The notes under the pieces are model-generated. The model had not been told where the DNA came from and did not search any database. It worked only from the letters and a program-made list of their open reading frames with translations. The position numbers were made by a program, and so were the translations under genes. From positions 24,755-88,754 of the forward strand of contig JAFWHX010000010.1 in the NCBI GenBank assembly GCA_017533915.1: a DNA stretch of 64,000 bases, written 5' to 3'. This stretch comes from Eubacterium sp. (GTDB lineage Bacteria > Bacillota > Clostridia > Peptostreptococcales > Anaerovoracaceae). Positions 26,325-34,551 of the stretch are shown one piece after another. Numbering within the stretch: the stretch's first letter is position 1; every line of letters starts with the position of its first letter.

Positions 26325-27436
26325 TCAAAGAGCCGGGAAATACAGAAGAATATCTGATACATCTATGTGCATGCGCTCTTGATGGAACTGTGCCGATCGC
26401 AAAGCCGGAGAACGTGGACTGGCACGAGCTGCTGGAGCTCGCAGAGAAGCATAAAGTGGTCTATGCGGCTGAATCGTCCATAGAAAAGCTTAAAGTGAGA
26501 CCGGAAGACGAATGCCTGTCGAAATGGGCGGATATAAAGAACAAGGAGCTTGTAAGGACCGTCATCCAGACGAATACGCTGAAAGAGCTGGCGGGAAAGC
26601 TGCGTGAGCGGGGAATACGCTACATGCCGCTTAAGGGAAGTGTTATCAAAGGCCTGTATCCGGATCCGGGAATGCGCTATATGTCGGATATAGATGTCCT
26701 TATCGACGGTGAAAAAGCCGGCGAGGTAAGAGATCTGCTGACTGAAGACGGGTATACTTGCGAGGCTTTTGATGTTTCAGCGCATGATGTGTATAAAAAG
26801 TATCCGATACTGAATATCGAGATACACCGGAGTCTTATGCCGGAGCAGCGTCCTGATCTTTATGAATTATACAAAAACGGCTTTGATCATGCCAGAGCAT
26901 CAGAGGAGGATGCGTTTCTGTATGAGATGACGCTGGAAGAACTGTATGTGTTTGTCGTAGCGCATCTATACAAGCATTATTCAGGCGGCGGAAGCGGCAT
27001 AAGGTATCTCATGGACATACATGTGCTGAAAACTGCGTATCAAAACACCTGGGACAGGGCTGTTATAGATGATCTCCTCATCAAAGCCGGCCTGAGTGAG
27101 TTTGAGGATGAGATGAGCAGGATCTCCGATTACTGGTTTGGCGATGGAGATCGGGAGGATAAGCTGCAGGAACACATGGACTATATCTGTGACAGCGGCG
27201 TATATGGTACGATGATAAATATCATGGATAATAATATCAGAGAAAAAAGCAGATCCAGATATTTCCTTGAAAGAATGCTGCCGCCTTTTAAGTCTATGAC
27301 CGCACTTTATCCATGGCTTAAATATTGTCCGGTACTGCTCCCAGTATGCTGGGTGATGAGAGTGATCAAAGCATTGATCGTTAAACCCAAGACGGTGGCA
27401 TTCCAGTTCAAGCATATATTGGGGATAGATAAATAG
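26321..27436 (+). CDS. nucleotidyltransferase family protein (NTP_transf_5-like)
   Basis: 371 residues from ATG 26321, which overlaps the ABC stop as ATGA; GAAGGTG lies nine bases upstream. The motif LKGSVIKGLYPDPGMRYMSDIDVLI has the G-S and D-I-D pattern of the NTP_transf_5 group, often found next to PqqD, ABC and lasso-peptide genes. C-terminal helices after RYLMDIHVL are typical. It is the last gene of the unit and a terminator follows. Its chemical role in such loci is unknown. Confidence 0.85.
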   Translation: MIKEPGNTEEYLIHLCACALDGTVPIAKPENVDWHELLELAEKHKVVYAAESSIEKLKVRPEDECLSKWADIKNKELVRTVIQTNTLKELAGKLRERGIRYMPLKGSVIKGLYPDPGMRYMSDIDVLIDGEKAGEVRDLLTEDGYTCEAFDVSAHDVYKKYPILNIEIHRSLMPEQRPDLYELYKNGFDHARASEEDAFLYEMTLEELYVFVVAHLYKHYSGGGSGIRYLMDIHVLKTAYQNTWDRAVIDDLLIKAGLSEFEDEMSRISDYWFGDGDREDKLQEHMDYICDSGVYGTMINIMDNNIREKSRSRYFLERMLPPFKSMTALYPWLKYCPVLLPVCWVMRVIKALIVKPKTVAFQFKHILGIDK

Positions 27437-27468
27437 TATCTGGCAAAAACTGCAGGATACTTTTTCCA
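27437..27468 (+). terminator. terminator of the HprK-PqqD-ABC unit
   Basis: AGTATC-TG and CAGGATACT pair around a short loop, followed by TTTTT. Confidence 0.6.
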
Positions 27469-27470
27469 TC

Positions 27471-27482
27471 ATATGGTATAAT
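27471..27482 (+). promoter_or_regulatory. extended -10 promoter
   Basis: ATATGG followed by TATAAT (27477-27482), about 70 bp before the AI-2E-type transporter gene. Confidence 0.5.
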
Positions 27483-27553
27483 CCTTTTCAGAAGTGTTTT
27501 CGTCTGAAAATATGTCAGTTATTATAAATCGTTGAAATAAGGTGAAAGATACA

Positions 27554-28657
27554 ATGAACAAGCTGCGTGATAAGCTGGACCCTAAATACACTAAGATATG
27601 CATATATGCCGGGATCACAGTTATCTCCATAGTCGTGATCCTGATGCTGCTCGGTTTTTCCGGACCTTTCTGGCAGACCCTCTGGATGATGTTCACAGCC
27701 ATACTCAAGCCGATCATTATCGGAGGCATTATATGCTATCTGTTCTTTCCGATCGTACAGAAGATAGAGAATATGCTCAGCAAGGAAGATAAGCCGTGGC
27801 GGAGACCTGCAGCTGTCGCGATATTCTATGTTTCTGTCGCGGTGATACTGCTGCTCGCGATACTGGTGCTGTTCTTTGCTCTGAAGGGCAGCATAACAGA
27901 AGGCTTGAAAAACATAGACTTAGAAGCGATCAAGGATTTTGTCCTCATGCTTAAGGACAGATTCGCTGATCAGCTGGAGTCATTACAGCAGAAGCTGGCT
28001 GAGACCGAGCTTCCTATTGGCAAGGCGGGCGACCTGTTCGCAGGGTTCCTGAACGCCGTGACAGGCTTCTTCAGCGGTCTTCTCTTCGGTGTGATCTTTT
28101 CGGTATATTTCATGCTGGACGGTCAGAATATCATGACATATTGGAAAAGAGCCTTCAGGCTCGTTGCCGGAGATAAAGTGAACGATGAAGTTGAGAGGTT
28201 CATTAAAGACGCTGACAAAGTATTCTCGGGTTATATCAGAGGACAGTTCCTGGACGCATTTCTTGTTGGAGTCATCAGTACGATCGCTCTTACTTTAGGA
28301 GGTGTGCCATACGCGGCAGTAGTCGGCGTGCTGATCGGTATAGGCAATCTGATACCTTATGTGGGGCCGGTCGTAGGATATGCAGCGGTCGCTGTTATAT
28401 GTATTGCGATGGCTCAGTTCGACAAGCTCGTAATAGGGATAGCGATAATAGCGGTCGTGATGTTTGTTGACGGAAACATCATCAATCCGAGACTCCTCTC
28501 AGATAATGTAGAAGTACATCCGCTGCTTGTCGTCGCTGCATTGCTCGCAGGCGGCGCTATCGGCGGATTCGTCGGAATGCTGGTCGCAGTCCCGGTAGCC
28601 GCGCTGCTCAAGCTGCAGTTCGACAGATACCTGGAAAGGAAAGAAGAAGGCGAATAG
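27554..28657 (+). CDS. AI-2E family transporter
   Basis: 367 residues from ATG 27554 (AAGGTG upstream; GTG 27542 is an alternative). About eight membrane helices. The family pattern is present: the PIIIGGIICYLFFPIV N-terminal helix, ISGYIRGQFLDAFLVG-type amphipathic block, the GIGNLIPYVGPVVG signature and the C-terminal HPLLVVAALLAGGAIGG. Members include TqsA and Na+/H+ exchangers; the substrate cannot be told from sequence. Monocistronic as far as seen. Confidence 0.9.
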   Translation: MNKLRDKLDPKYTKICIYAGITVISIVVILMLLGFSGPFWQTLWMMFTAILKPIIIGGIICYLFFPIVQKIENMLSKEDKPWRRPAAVAIFYVSVAVILLLAILVLFFALKGSITEGLKNIDLEAIKDFVLMLKDRFADQLESLQQKLAETELPIGKAGDLFAGFLNAVTGFFSGLLFGVIFSVYFMLDGQNIMTYWKRAFRLVAGDKVNDEVERFIKDADKVFSGYIRGQFLDAFLVGVISTIALTLGGVPYAAVVGVLIGIGNLIPYVGPVVGYAAVAVICIAMAQFDKLVIGIAIIAVVMFVDGNIINPRLLSDNVEVHPLLVVAALLAGGAIGGFVGMLVAVPVAALLKLQFDRYLERKEEGE

Positions 28658-28685
28658 CGTCACTGCTTTTACTTATATTTTGGCA

Positions 28686-28784
28686 TTGACTTAGCCGTAC
28701 GAACTAATTTATAATAATGGTAAGTGTATTTAGCCGAACGGCTAAATACAGACTGTTGTTTGAAGAATTGGTTCGTACGGCGTA
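28686..28784 (+). promoter_or_regulatory. hipBA promoter with three candidate HipB operators
   Basis: -35 TTGACT (28686-28691) and -10 TATAAT (28710-28715), spacer 18. A site with TAGCCGTACGAAC fills the spacer (28692-28708). Downstream is a near-perfect palindrome (28725-28750), 12-bp arms TGTATTTAGCCG and CGGCTAAATACA around AA. The third, GGTTCGTACGGCG (about 28766-28782), is the inverted match of the first. Autorepression by HipB at these sites is the family norm. Confidence 0.75.
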
Positions 28785-28813
28785 TTTTATTGTTTTGATG
28801 AGGTTTTGATCGT

Positions 28814-29023
28814 ATGGTAAATGACGCGGAGGATTTTGGCAAGGAATTGAGGGAACGCAGGAAGAGCCTGGGGTACACGCAGGCGTTTCTGGCAGATTTT
28901 ACGGGATACAGCGTAAGCTTTATCTCAGACCTGGAAAACGGGAAAAGCACAGCAGAACTCGGAAAGGCGATCAGGCTCGCTAATGATCTGGGTCTTGATC
29001 TGACGATAACTAAAAGGGGATAA
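28814..29023 (+). CDS. hipB: HipB-like XRE family antitoxin
   Basis: 69 residues, a single helix-turn-helix: ELRERRKSLGYTQAFLADFTGYSVSFISDLENGKSTAELGKA. Binds the operators upstream and its HipA partner. GATGAGG lies about 10 bases before ATG. Ends 23 bp before hipA. Confidence 0.88.
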   Translation: MVNDAEDFGKELRERRKSLGYTQAFLADFTGYSVSFISDLENGKSTAELGKAIRLANDLGLDLTITKRG

Positions 29024-29046
29024 GATGCCGGACCGGATGAGTTTGT

Positions 29047-30324
29047 ATGAGTAAGCTATATGTAAGAATAGAAAAAAACGGGATCCTGACGCTGGTCGGC
29101 ACGATCGAAGGACCTGGGCCTTCGAATGCCAGATTCAGGTATGACAGGAGCTATCTTAATAGTGAAGACGCTGTTCCTGTCTCGATCAGCCTGCCTCTTA
29201 AAGAAAAGGCGTTCTCAGCAGCCGCTACTGCAGCGTTCTTTGAGGGATTACTTCCGGAGGGCTTCACAAGGCGGACGGTCGCGCAGTGGATGCATGTAGA
29301 TGAGGGAGACTATCTTCCGATACTGCACGGACTCGGGCGCGAGTGCCTGGGGGCGCTCTGTATAACTGAAGATGGAGACTCGATGGACGCGTCATATGAG
29401 CCGGTCGATGAGGATCGTGTGCGTGAGCTGGCGGCTGAAGGTGCGACGAGGTCGGCGGAGCTCGTCACGAACGCCCATCTGTCGCTTACCGGGGCATCCG
29501 GAAAGGCAGGGCTGTATCTTGCGCCGGATGGTAAACAGTGGTATGTCCCGCTTGGTCTGGCGCCTAGCACACATATCGTCAAACAAAGCCACGTTCGTTT
29601 CGATAACATCGTCCTTAATGAGCAGCTGGCGCAGATGACAGCAGAGAAGTGCGGAATCAAAGTGCCTAAGAGCTTCATTATAAACACAGGAAACGGCGGT
29701 GAGGGAGAAGTCCTTCTTGCGACTGAGCGCTATGACCGTGTGATGGATCCAGAAGCAGGCATGATATCAGGCCTGCCGAGGCCCTACAGGCTGCATCAGG
29801 AGGATTTTGCCCAAATCATGGGGATCCCGGCGTATTCAAAATACGAGCAGGGAGATGACAGCTTTCTGGCAAGGATGTTCGACGTTCTGAGAGCGTATTC
29901 GTCAGATCCGGTGTCTGATCAGGTGAGGCTTTGGGATACGATCGTTTTCGATTACCTGGTCGGCGACACTGACGCACACCTGAAGAACTTTTCACTGCTT
30001 TACACTCCTGACCTTAAGAACATGCGGCTCTCACCGGCGTACGACATAGTGAGCACGGCAGTCTATGAGCAAAGTACCAGAGAGCTGGCAATACATATAG
30101 GCGGAGCATGCTCGCTTGATGAGGTGACACGCAGCTCATTCAAAAAGGCGGCTGCAGATGCAGGCCTCGGCGGGCGAATGGCATTGCGCAGGTTCGATGC
30201 CATGAAAAAGAAGTTCACAGATGCGCTGCACAGATCTGCAGAAGAGCTATATGCCACAGGGTTTGAAAATGCATTGGATATGGAAAAGCGGATCCTGGAA
30301 CACGGCGGTATCGCGGAACAATAG
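29047..30324 (+). CDS. hipA: HipA-like serine/threonine kinase toxin
   Basis: 425 residues, full length. The N-terminal Couple_hipA region (VGTIEG, FFEGLLPEG) and the kinase part have GDTDAHLKNFSLL (catalytic Asp, Lys-Asn) and the AYDIVST metal-binding loop. The substrate loop region HIVKQSHVRFD binds ATP. HipA kinases phosphorylate aminoacyl-tRNA synthetases and cause growth arrest; the target here is unknown. Hip modules are often encoded on mobile DNA, but base composition here looks like the surroundings. Confidence 0.92.
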   Translation: MSKLYVRIEKNGILTLVGTIEGPGPSNARFRYDRSYLNSEDAVPVSISLPLKEKAFSAAATAAFFEGLLPEGFTRRTVAQWMHVDEGDYLPILHGLGRECLGALCITEDGDSMDASYEPVDEDRVRELAAEGATRSAELVTNAHLSLTGASGKAGLYLAPDGKQWYVPLGLAPSTHIVKQSHVRFDNIVLNEQLAQMTAEKCGIKVPKSFIINTGNGGEGEVLLATERYDRVMDPEAGMISGLPRPYRLHQEDFAQIMGIPAYSKYEQGDDSFLARMFDVLRAYSSDPVSDQVRLWDTIVFDYLVGDTDAHLKNFSLLYTPDLKNMRLSPAYDIVSTAVYEQSTRELAIHIGGACSLDEVTRSSFKKAAADAGLGGRMALRRFDAMKKKFTDALHRSAEELYATGFENALDMEKRILEHGGIAEQ

Positions 30325-30336
30325 GAGGAGAGAATT

Positions 30337-32400
30337 ATGAAAAGGCTGATCGTTTTGATGCTTATTGCTGCTTTGATGATGCTTTCTTCATGCGGAGGAG
30401 CGCAGAAGGAGGAGAAAAGCAGCGAGGAAGGTTTTGATCCGAATAAATGGCTGGACATAGACGTCGAGGGGGCTGTGACTGATTCGATGTCGGCAGATCC
30501 TGTGGATGACTTCGCATTCGGGATCAACGGTGACACAGTCCGCGATCTCAAGATACCGGAAGGGAAGAAGATCACCGGCGGGATGTATGACGCGGAGGAT
30601 GAGAATGAGAAGCGGATCATCAGCCTGATGACTGACGACTCGATCAAGTGCAAAGACGCAGAGCAGGTCCAGGCGCTGTATGGTATGCTCATGGACTGGG
30701 ACACAAGAAATAAACATGGCGCAGAACCGATAAAGAAGTATCTGGAGAAGATACAGTCTGTCAGCACGATGGACGAGATGACTGAGCTCATGTGCGACAG
30801 GAGCATGAGAAACGCTGTGGGCATGATGTTCGATTTCTATGTATTTCCGGATAAGGACGACCCGGAAGCATACACTGTGTATCTCGATGCGCCGGCACTC
30901 ACGATGGAGGATTCGGCGGAATACGTCGATGAGATCACGGACAGCGGGAAGCTTTTGAAGGAGACGGCAGAGAAGTGCTGGCCTGTCGTTTTGACTTCTG
31001 CGGGGATGGACGAGAAAGAGGCAGAAGACATCGTTGCCAGGTCGTTCGACTTTGAGACGAAGCTCGCTGAGCACATAATGACGAGCGACTATAAATATGA
31101 GAAGAACGAAGAGATCATAACCCACAATCCGGCGACTCCAGATGAGGTGACAGAGATGGCGGGAAGCTTCCCGATCAAAACCATCATGGACGCCCATGGG
31201 ATCGGTGAAAGCAAAACATATGATGTAAAAGAACCGGATTATTTCAAAGCTCTTTCCTCGATATATACAGATAAGAATCTGGAGGATATGAAAGCCTGGC
31301 TGATAACGAGACTTGCCGAAACCTCGATGGATCTGCTTGACAAGGATACCAGGGATGAGACGACAAAGATCACTAACGACCTCGCAGGAGTAAAAGGCAC
31401 CGAGAAGGATGATGCCATGGCAGCAGATATCGTAAATGATGAGCTGCCGCTTCCTCTTGATAATATGTATATCGAAAAATACTGCACAGAAGAGATGAGA
31501 AACGACATCCTGGATATCATCAGTATGTGCGTCGATACTTACAGGGTGATGCTTGCAGAAGAAGACTGGCTGAGCAAAGAAACTCAGGAGAAGGCAGTAG
31601 AAAAACTCGACAATATCGTAGTCAGAGCTGTATATCCTGACGATATAGAGACATGGCCTGACCTTAAGGTAAGTACGTTCGATGACGGAAGCAACCTCTT
31701 TGATTCGGTCATAGCAATAAGGAACTATAAAGAAGAGCGGATGGCGAAGAGAGTTAATAAAAAGGCAGAAAGAGAATACTGGGACAGGAATGAATGTCCT
31801 ACGTCTATGACTAATGCATTTTATGATCCGCAGGACAACTCGATCAACATCCTTGGCGGTATGCTCCTTGGCTGCATGTATGGTAAAGATAAAATGGATG
31901 AAGAAAATCTCGGCGCGATCGGCATAGTGATCGGTCATGAGATAAGCCATGCATTCGATAATTCCGGAGCGCTTTACGATAAAGTCGGAAAGATGGCGAA
32001 CTGGTGGACAGACGCGGACAAGAAAGCTTTTGATGAGCGGGCCAAAAAGGTGATAAAGTATTACGACAGGATAGAGCCGCTGGAAGGCTGCAGATGCAAA
32101 GGCAGCATGGTCCAGGGTGAAGCAACGGCAGACATGGGAGGAATGAAGTGCGTGCTCCGGGCAGCAGCGGATATGGAAGGCTTTGATTACAAGAAGTTCT
32201 TTGAGAGCTATGCGCACGTCTGGGCTGTCAGCAATGTCGAATCGTATGAGAGGCAGAGAATACTTACGAATGTACACCCGGTCGCATATCTGAGAGTGAA
32301 CGTGCCGGTGCAGCAGATGCAGGAATTCTATGATACATACGATGTAAAAGAAGGGGACGGCATGTACCTCGCGCCGGAAGACCGCATTTCGATCTGGTAG
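30337..32400 (+). CDS. M13 family zinc metallopeptidase lipoprotein (neprilysin-like)
   Basis: 687 residues. Signal with lipobox LSSC, AGGAGGAGAG before ATG. The catalytic region has H534-EISH538 (VIGHEISHAFDNSG), the GEATADMGGMKC block with the third zinc ligand Glu, and NAFYDPQDNSINILGG before it, all typical of M13/PepO endopeptidases. It is surface-anchored and probably degrades peptides outside the cell. It starts 12 bp after hipA and may be read from the same transcript. Confidence 0.93.
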   Translation: MKRLIVLMLIAALMMLSSCGGAQKEEKSSEEGFDPNKWLDIDVEGAVTDSMSADPVDDFAFGINGDTVRDLKIPEGKKITGGMYDAEDENEKRIISLMTDDSIKCKDAEQVQALYGMLMDWDTRNKHGAEPIKKYLEKIQSVSTMDEMTELMCDRSMRNAVGMMFDFYVFPDKDDPEAYTVYLDAPALTMEDSAEYVDEITDSGKLLKETAEKCWPVVLTSAGMDEKEAEDIVARSFDFETKLAEHIMTSDYKYEKNEEIITHNPATPDEVTEMAGSFPIKTIMDAHGIGESKTYDVKEPDYFKALSSIYTDKNLEDMKAWLITRLAETSMDLLDKDTRDETTKITNDLAGVKGTEKDDAMAADIVNDELPLPLDNMYIEKYCTEEMRNDILDIISMCVDTYRVMLAEEDWLSKETQEKAVEKLDNIVVRAVYPDDIETWPDLKVSTFDDGSNLFDSVIAIRNYKEERMAKRVNKKAEREYWDRNECPTSMTNAFYDPQDNSINILGGMLLGCMYGKDKMDEENLGAIGIVIGHEISHAFDNSGALYDKVGKMANWWTDADKKAFDERAKKVIKYYDRIEPLEGCRCKGSMVQGEATADMGGMKCVLRAAADMEGFDYKKFFESYAHVWAVSNVESYERQRILTNVHPVAYLRVNVPVQQMQEFYDTYDVKEGDGMYLAPEDRISIW

Positions 32401-32414
32401 CACAGACTTCAGAT

Positions 32415-32488
32415 CTGTTCCGGCCTTCGGAATACATCTCTGTTCCGGCATTTTGAATACATCTCTTTCCGGCCTTCGGAATACATCT
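32415..32488 (+). repeat. 25-bp tandem repeat, three units
   Basis: CTGTTCCGGCCTTCGGAATA-type units begin at 32415, 32440 and 32465, 25 bp apart. They lie just after the M13 gene. The rest of the gap to 32626 holds the next promoter. Confidence 0.85.
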
Positions 32489-32576
32489 GACGCGGGTAAG
32501 AGTGTGAGAATGATCACAGCTAGATTATGAAGCACACAAATTTATCACAATACCATCTTTTATACATCAAGAATAA

Positions 32577-32586
32577 ATGGTATCAT
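32577..32586 (+). promoter_or_regulatory. -10 element with ATGG extension
   Basis: AATGG then TATCAT (32581-32586), 41 bp before the GTG start of the next surface protein gene. Confidence 0.4.
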
Positions 32587-32626
32587 AAAACAAGTTAAGA
32601 ATTTCATCTGACAGTGGATTTATATA

Positions 32627-34225
32627 GTGATCAATAAAAAGCATAAAGTATTTAACAGTATAGTTGGCTTGATGGAAAGCCGTGCGGTATATTTCATTAT
32701 CGCCGGCCTTCTTGTTTTGTTTGTGGCTCTTCAGGGAGTCCTTATCGCCGGAGCAGAACCGGGCATAACGAGACTCAAGGTCGCTCAGGATAAAGGGCAG
32801 ATAAAGGTGTCCTGGAAAGATCAGAAAGGCGCGGATGCGTATCTGATAAGAGTGGAAGACCAGAAGACGGATGAGACGAAAGTCATAAAGACCAGTGAAT
32901 TATCATGTTCAGTACCATGCGATGATATTCCCGGGAAGTACAGAGTGTCCGTAAGGTCAGTTGGATCATCAAAAGGTAATTCTGATTTCCCTACAGCTCA
33001 GAGCGAAACGATAAAGCTAAGAAAATACAGTCAGAAAATCAAACTCGAGAACGATAATATCGTTCTTGTTGAAGGTGAGAAGGAGAAAGTAAAAGCAAAG
33101 GCTACGGGTGACATATCCTACGACACAGATTCAGAAGTCATAGATGTGACTGACAAAGGGACGGTGAAGGCTGTATCACCAGGAAAAACAGAGCTGAAGG
33201 TGTGCGCAGAAGGTGGTACATATTATTCTCCTGAAGAGAAGACTGTAACAGTGACGGTGTTCCCTGACGAGCTGGATACTCCAAAAGTGAAGATAAAGGA
33301 AAAGAATGAATTCGACGCAGTGCTCACATGGGACGAGGTGCCTTACGCTACGTCATACGAAATATATAAGGGCAGCTCTGAAGAACCTTTCATGGAGACT
33401 GAGGAGAGGGAAGCAGAGGTCCTTCGTTCTTCTGCCGGATACCGCATAAAGGCAAAAGTAAAAGCCGGAGATGAATATGTATGGAGTCCATACTCTGACC
33501 CGGCAAAGATGGATACCTATGTCGATGAAGCTCCTTCATACAGCTCACCGTATCTTTTAAAAACGTTCGACAGTTCAGATCTTGAGGAGATAGCAAGTAT
33601 TCCGTGTGCGGGATCTGCAGGCGCACCACAGTCATTCAGCTACACAGGGAAGGATTATATAGTGACTTATGAGGACAGGTCACTCGCTGTGTTTGGAAAG
33701 GACGCGAAGGAAAAAGACAGAGTCAGCATGGATATGAGCCGTCCAAACGGCAGCACATATGCAAACGGCAGAGTATACATCGTTCATACCAGTTCCACAT
33801 GTTCGATATACAATACAGAGACCGGAAACACGGGAAGTGTAAGGATCCCGAGGGTGACGTCAGGAATTGCGTACGATGCAAGTATCAACCGTTTCTATCT
33901 TTCAGGCGGGCCGAAGGTCCTGATAACTGATGAACAGTTCAACGCGACCGGTAAGATCATGAAAGTGAGATCACAGAGAGCCCAGGATATCGGAGCTGGA
34001 GACGGCGTCGTCCTTGTGGCCATATGGACAGGCAGCACAAATTTTGTGGATGTTTACAGGACAAAAGATCTCAAGTACATCGGAGGTTATGAGATCCCGT
34101 TCGGTGAGATAGAGAGTGTCACATCAGTAGACAAGCATCTGGTCTTCCTCATGCATAACACTTTATTCAACGGGACAAGAGCCGGGAAGATACTCAGAAC
34201 AAAAGACAGGCTGCCGATCTCATAA
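32627..34225 (+). CDS. membrane-anchored surface protein with FN3-like and Ig-like (Big_2) domains
   Basis: 532 residues from GTG 32627; the ribosome site is weak, and ATG 32672 (MESRAVYF) is an alternative start. One membrane segment (about 18-42) anchors the protein. An FN3-like module follows (about 45-125), a Big_2 module (about 130-205; VTDKGTVKAVSPGKTELKV), a second FN3-like module (215-300), then a C-terminal region with repeated SYTGKDYIVTYED and VYIVHTSSTCSIY strands resembling a beta-propeller. No enzyme motif. Its architecture resembles the other surface proteins in this window. Confidence 0.72.
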   Translation: MINKKHKVFNSIVGLMESRAVYFIIAGLLVLFVALQGVLIAGAEPGITRLKVAQDKGQIKVSWKDQKGADAYLIRVEDQKTDETKVIKTSELSCSVPCDDIPGKYRVSVRSVGSSKGNSDFPTAQSETIKLRKYSQKIKLENDNIVLVEGEKEKVKAKATGDISYDTDSEVIDVTDKGTVKAVSPGKTELKVCAEGGTYYSPEEKTVTVTVFPDELDTPKVKIKEKNEFDAVLTWDEVPYATSYEIYKGSSEEPFMETEEREAEVLRSSAGYRIKAKVKAGDEYVWSPYSDPAKMDTYVDEAPSYSSPYLLKTFDSSDLEEIASIPCAGSAGAPQSFSYTGKDYIVTYEDRSLAVFGKDAKEKDRVSMDMSRPNGSTYANGRVYIVHTSSTCSIYNTETGNTGSVRIPRVTSGIAYDASINRFYLSGGPKVLITDEQFNATGKIMKVRSQRAQDIGAGDGVVLVAIWTGSTNFVDVYRTKDLKYIGGYEIPFGEIESVTSVDKHLVFLMHNTLFNGTRAGKILRTKDRLPIS

Positions 34226-34265
34226 AGAAGTCTGGAAGTTCGACCATAGACGATGATAATGACGC

Positions 34266-34297
34266 AAAAACGGATGCCGTGAAGGCATCCGTTTTTT
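34266..34297. terminator. bidirectional terminator
   Basis: AAAAACGGATGCC and GGCATCCGTTTTTT around GTGAA. It serves the surface protein gene on the plus strand and tRNA-Glu on the minus strand. Confidence 0.88.
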
Positions 34298-34299
34298 GT

Positions 34300-34374
34300 T
34301 GGTACCGCCTACGGGAATCGAACCCATGATTTGGCCGTGAGAGGGCCACGTCTTAACCTCTTGACCAAGGCGGC
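34300..34374 (-). tRNA. tRNA-Glu (anticodon CTC)
   Basis: 75 bases on the minus strand including an encoded CCA. Acceptor GCCGCCT/AGGCGGT (first pair G-U), D-loop TGGTCAAGAGGTTAAGA, anticodon stem TGGCC/GGCCA with loop CTCTCAC giving anticodon CTC, and T-arm ATGGG-TTCGATT-CCCGT. The body matches firmicute tRNA-Glu; CTC instead of the usual TTC suggests a second glutamate tRNA exists elsewhere. Confidence 0.93.
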
Positions 34375-34551
34375 ATATTGTATAGTCAAGTTGTTTGCAA
34401 ACTGACTTTACATATTATATACTGTTAGCATATAGTTGGCAAGTATTATTTTGCTTTTATTTGAAATTATTCGGACAATTTGTTTTGTCTGCAGGAATGG
34501 CGTGCTGTGGCCTGCTGATCAGGGCTGATGCATGCGGGAATGGAGTTTTGT

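Noticed and set aside
28814-30324. hipBA as part of a mobile element
   Set aside because: No integrase, direct repeats or tRNA fragment nearby, and base composition does not stand out.
30388-32535. 715-codon minus-strand frame
   Set aside because: Antisense shadow of the M13 peptidase gene, which has lipobox, zinc motif and ribosome site.
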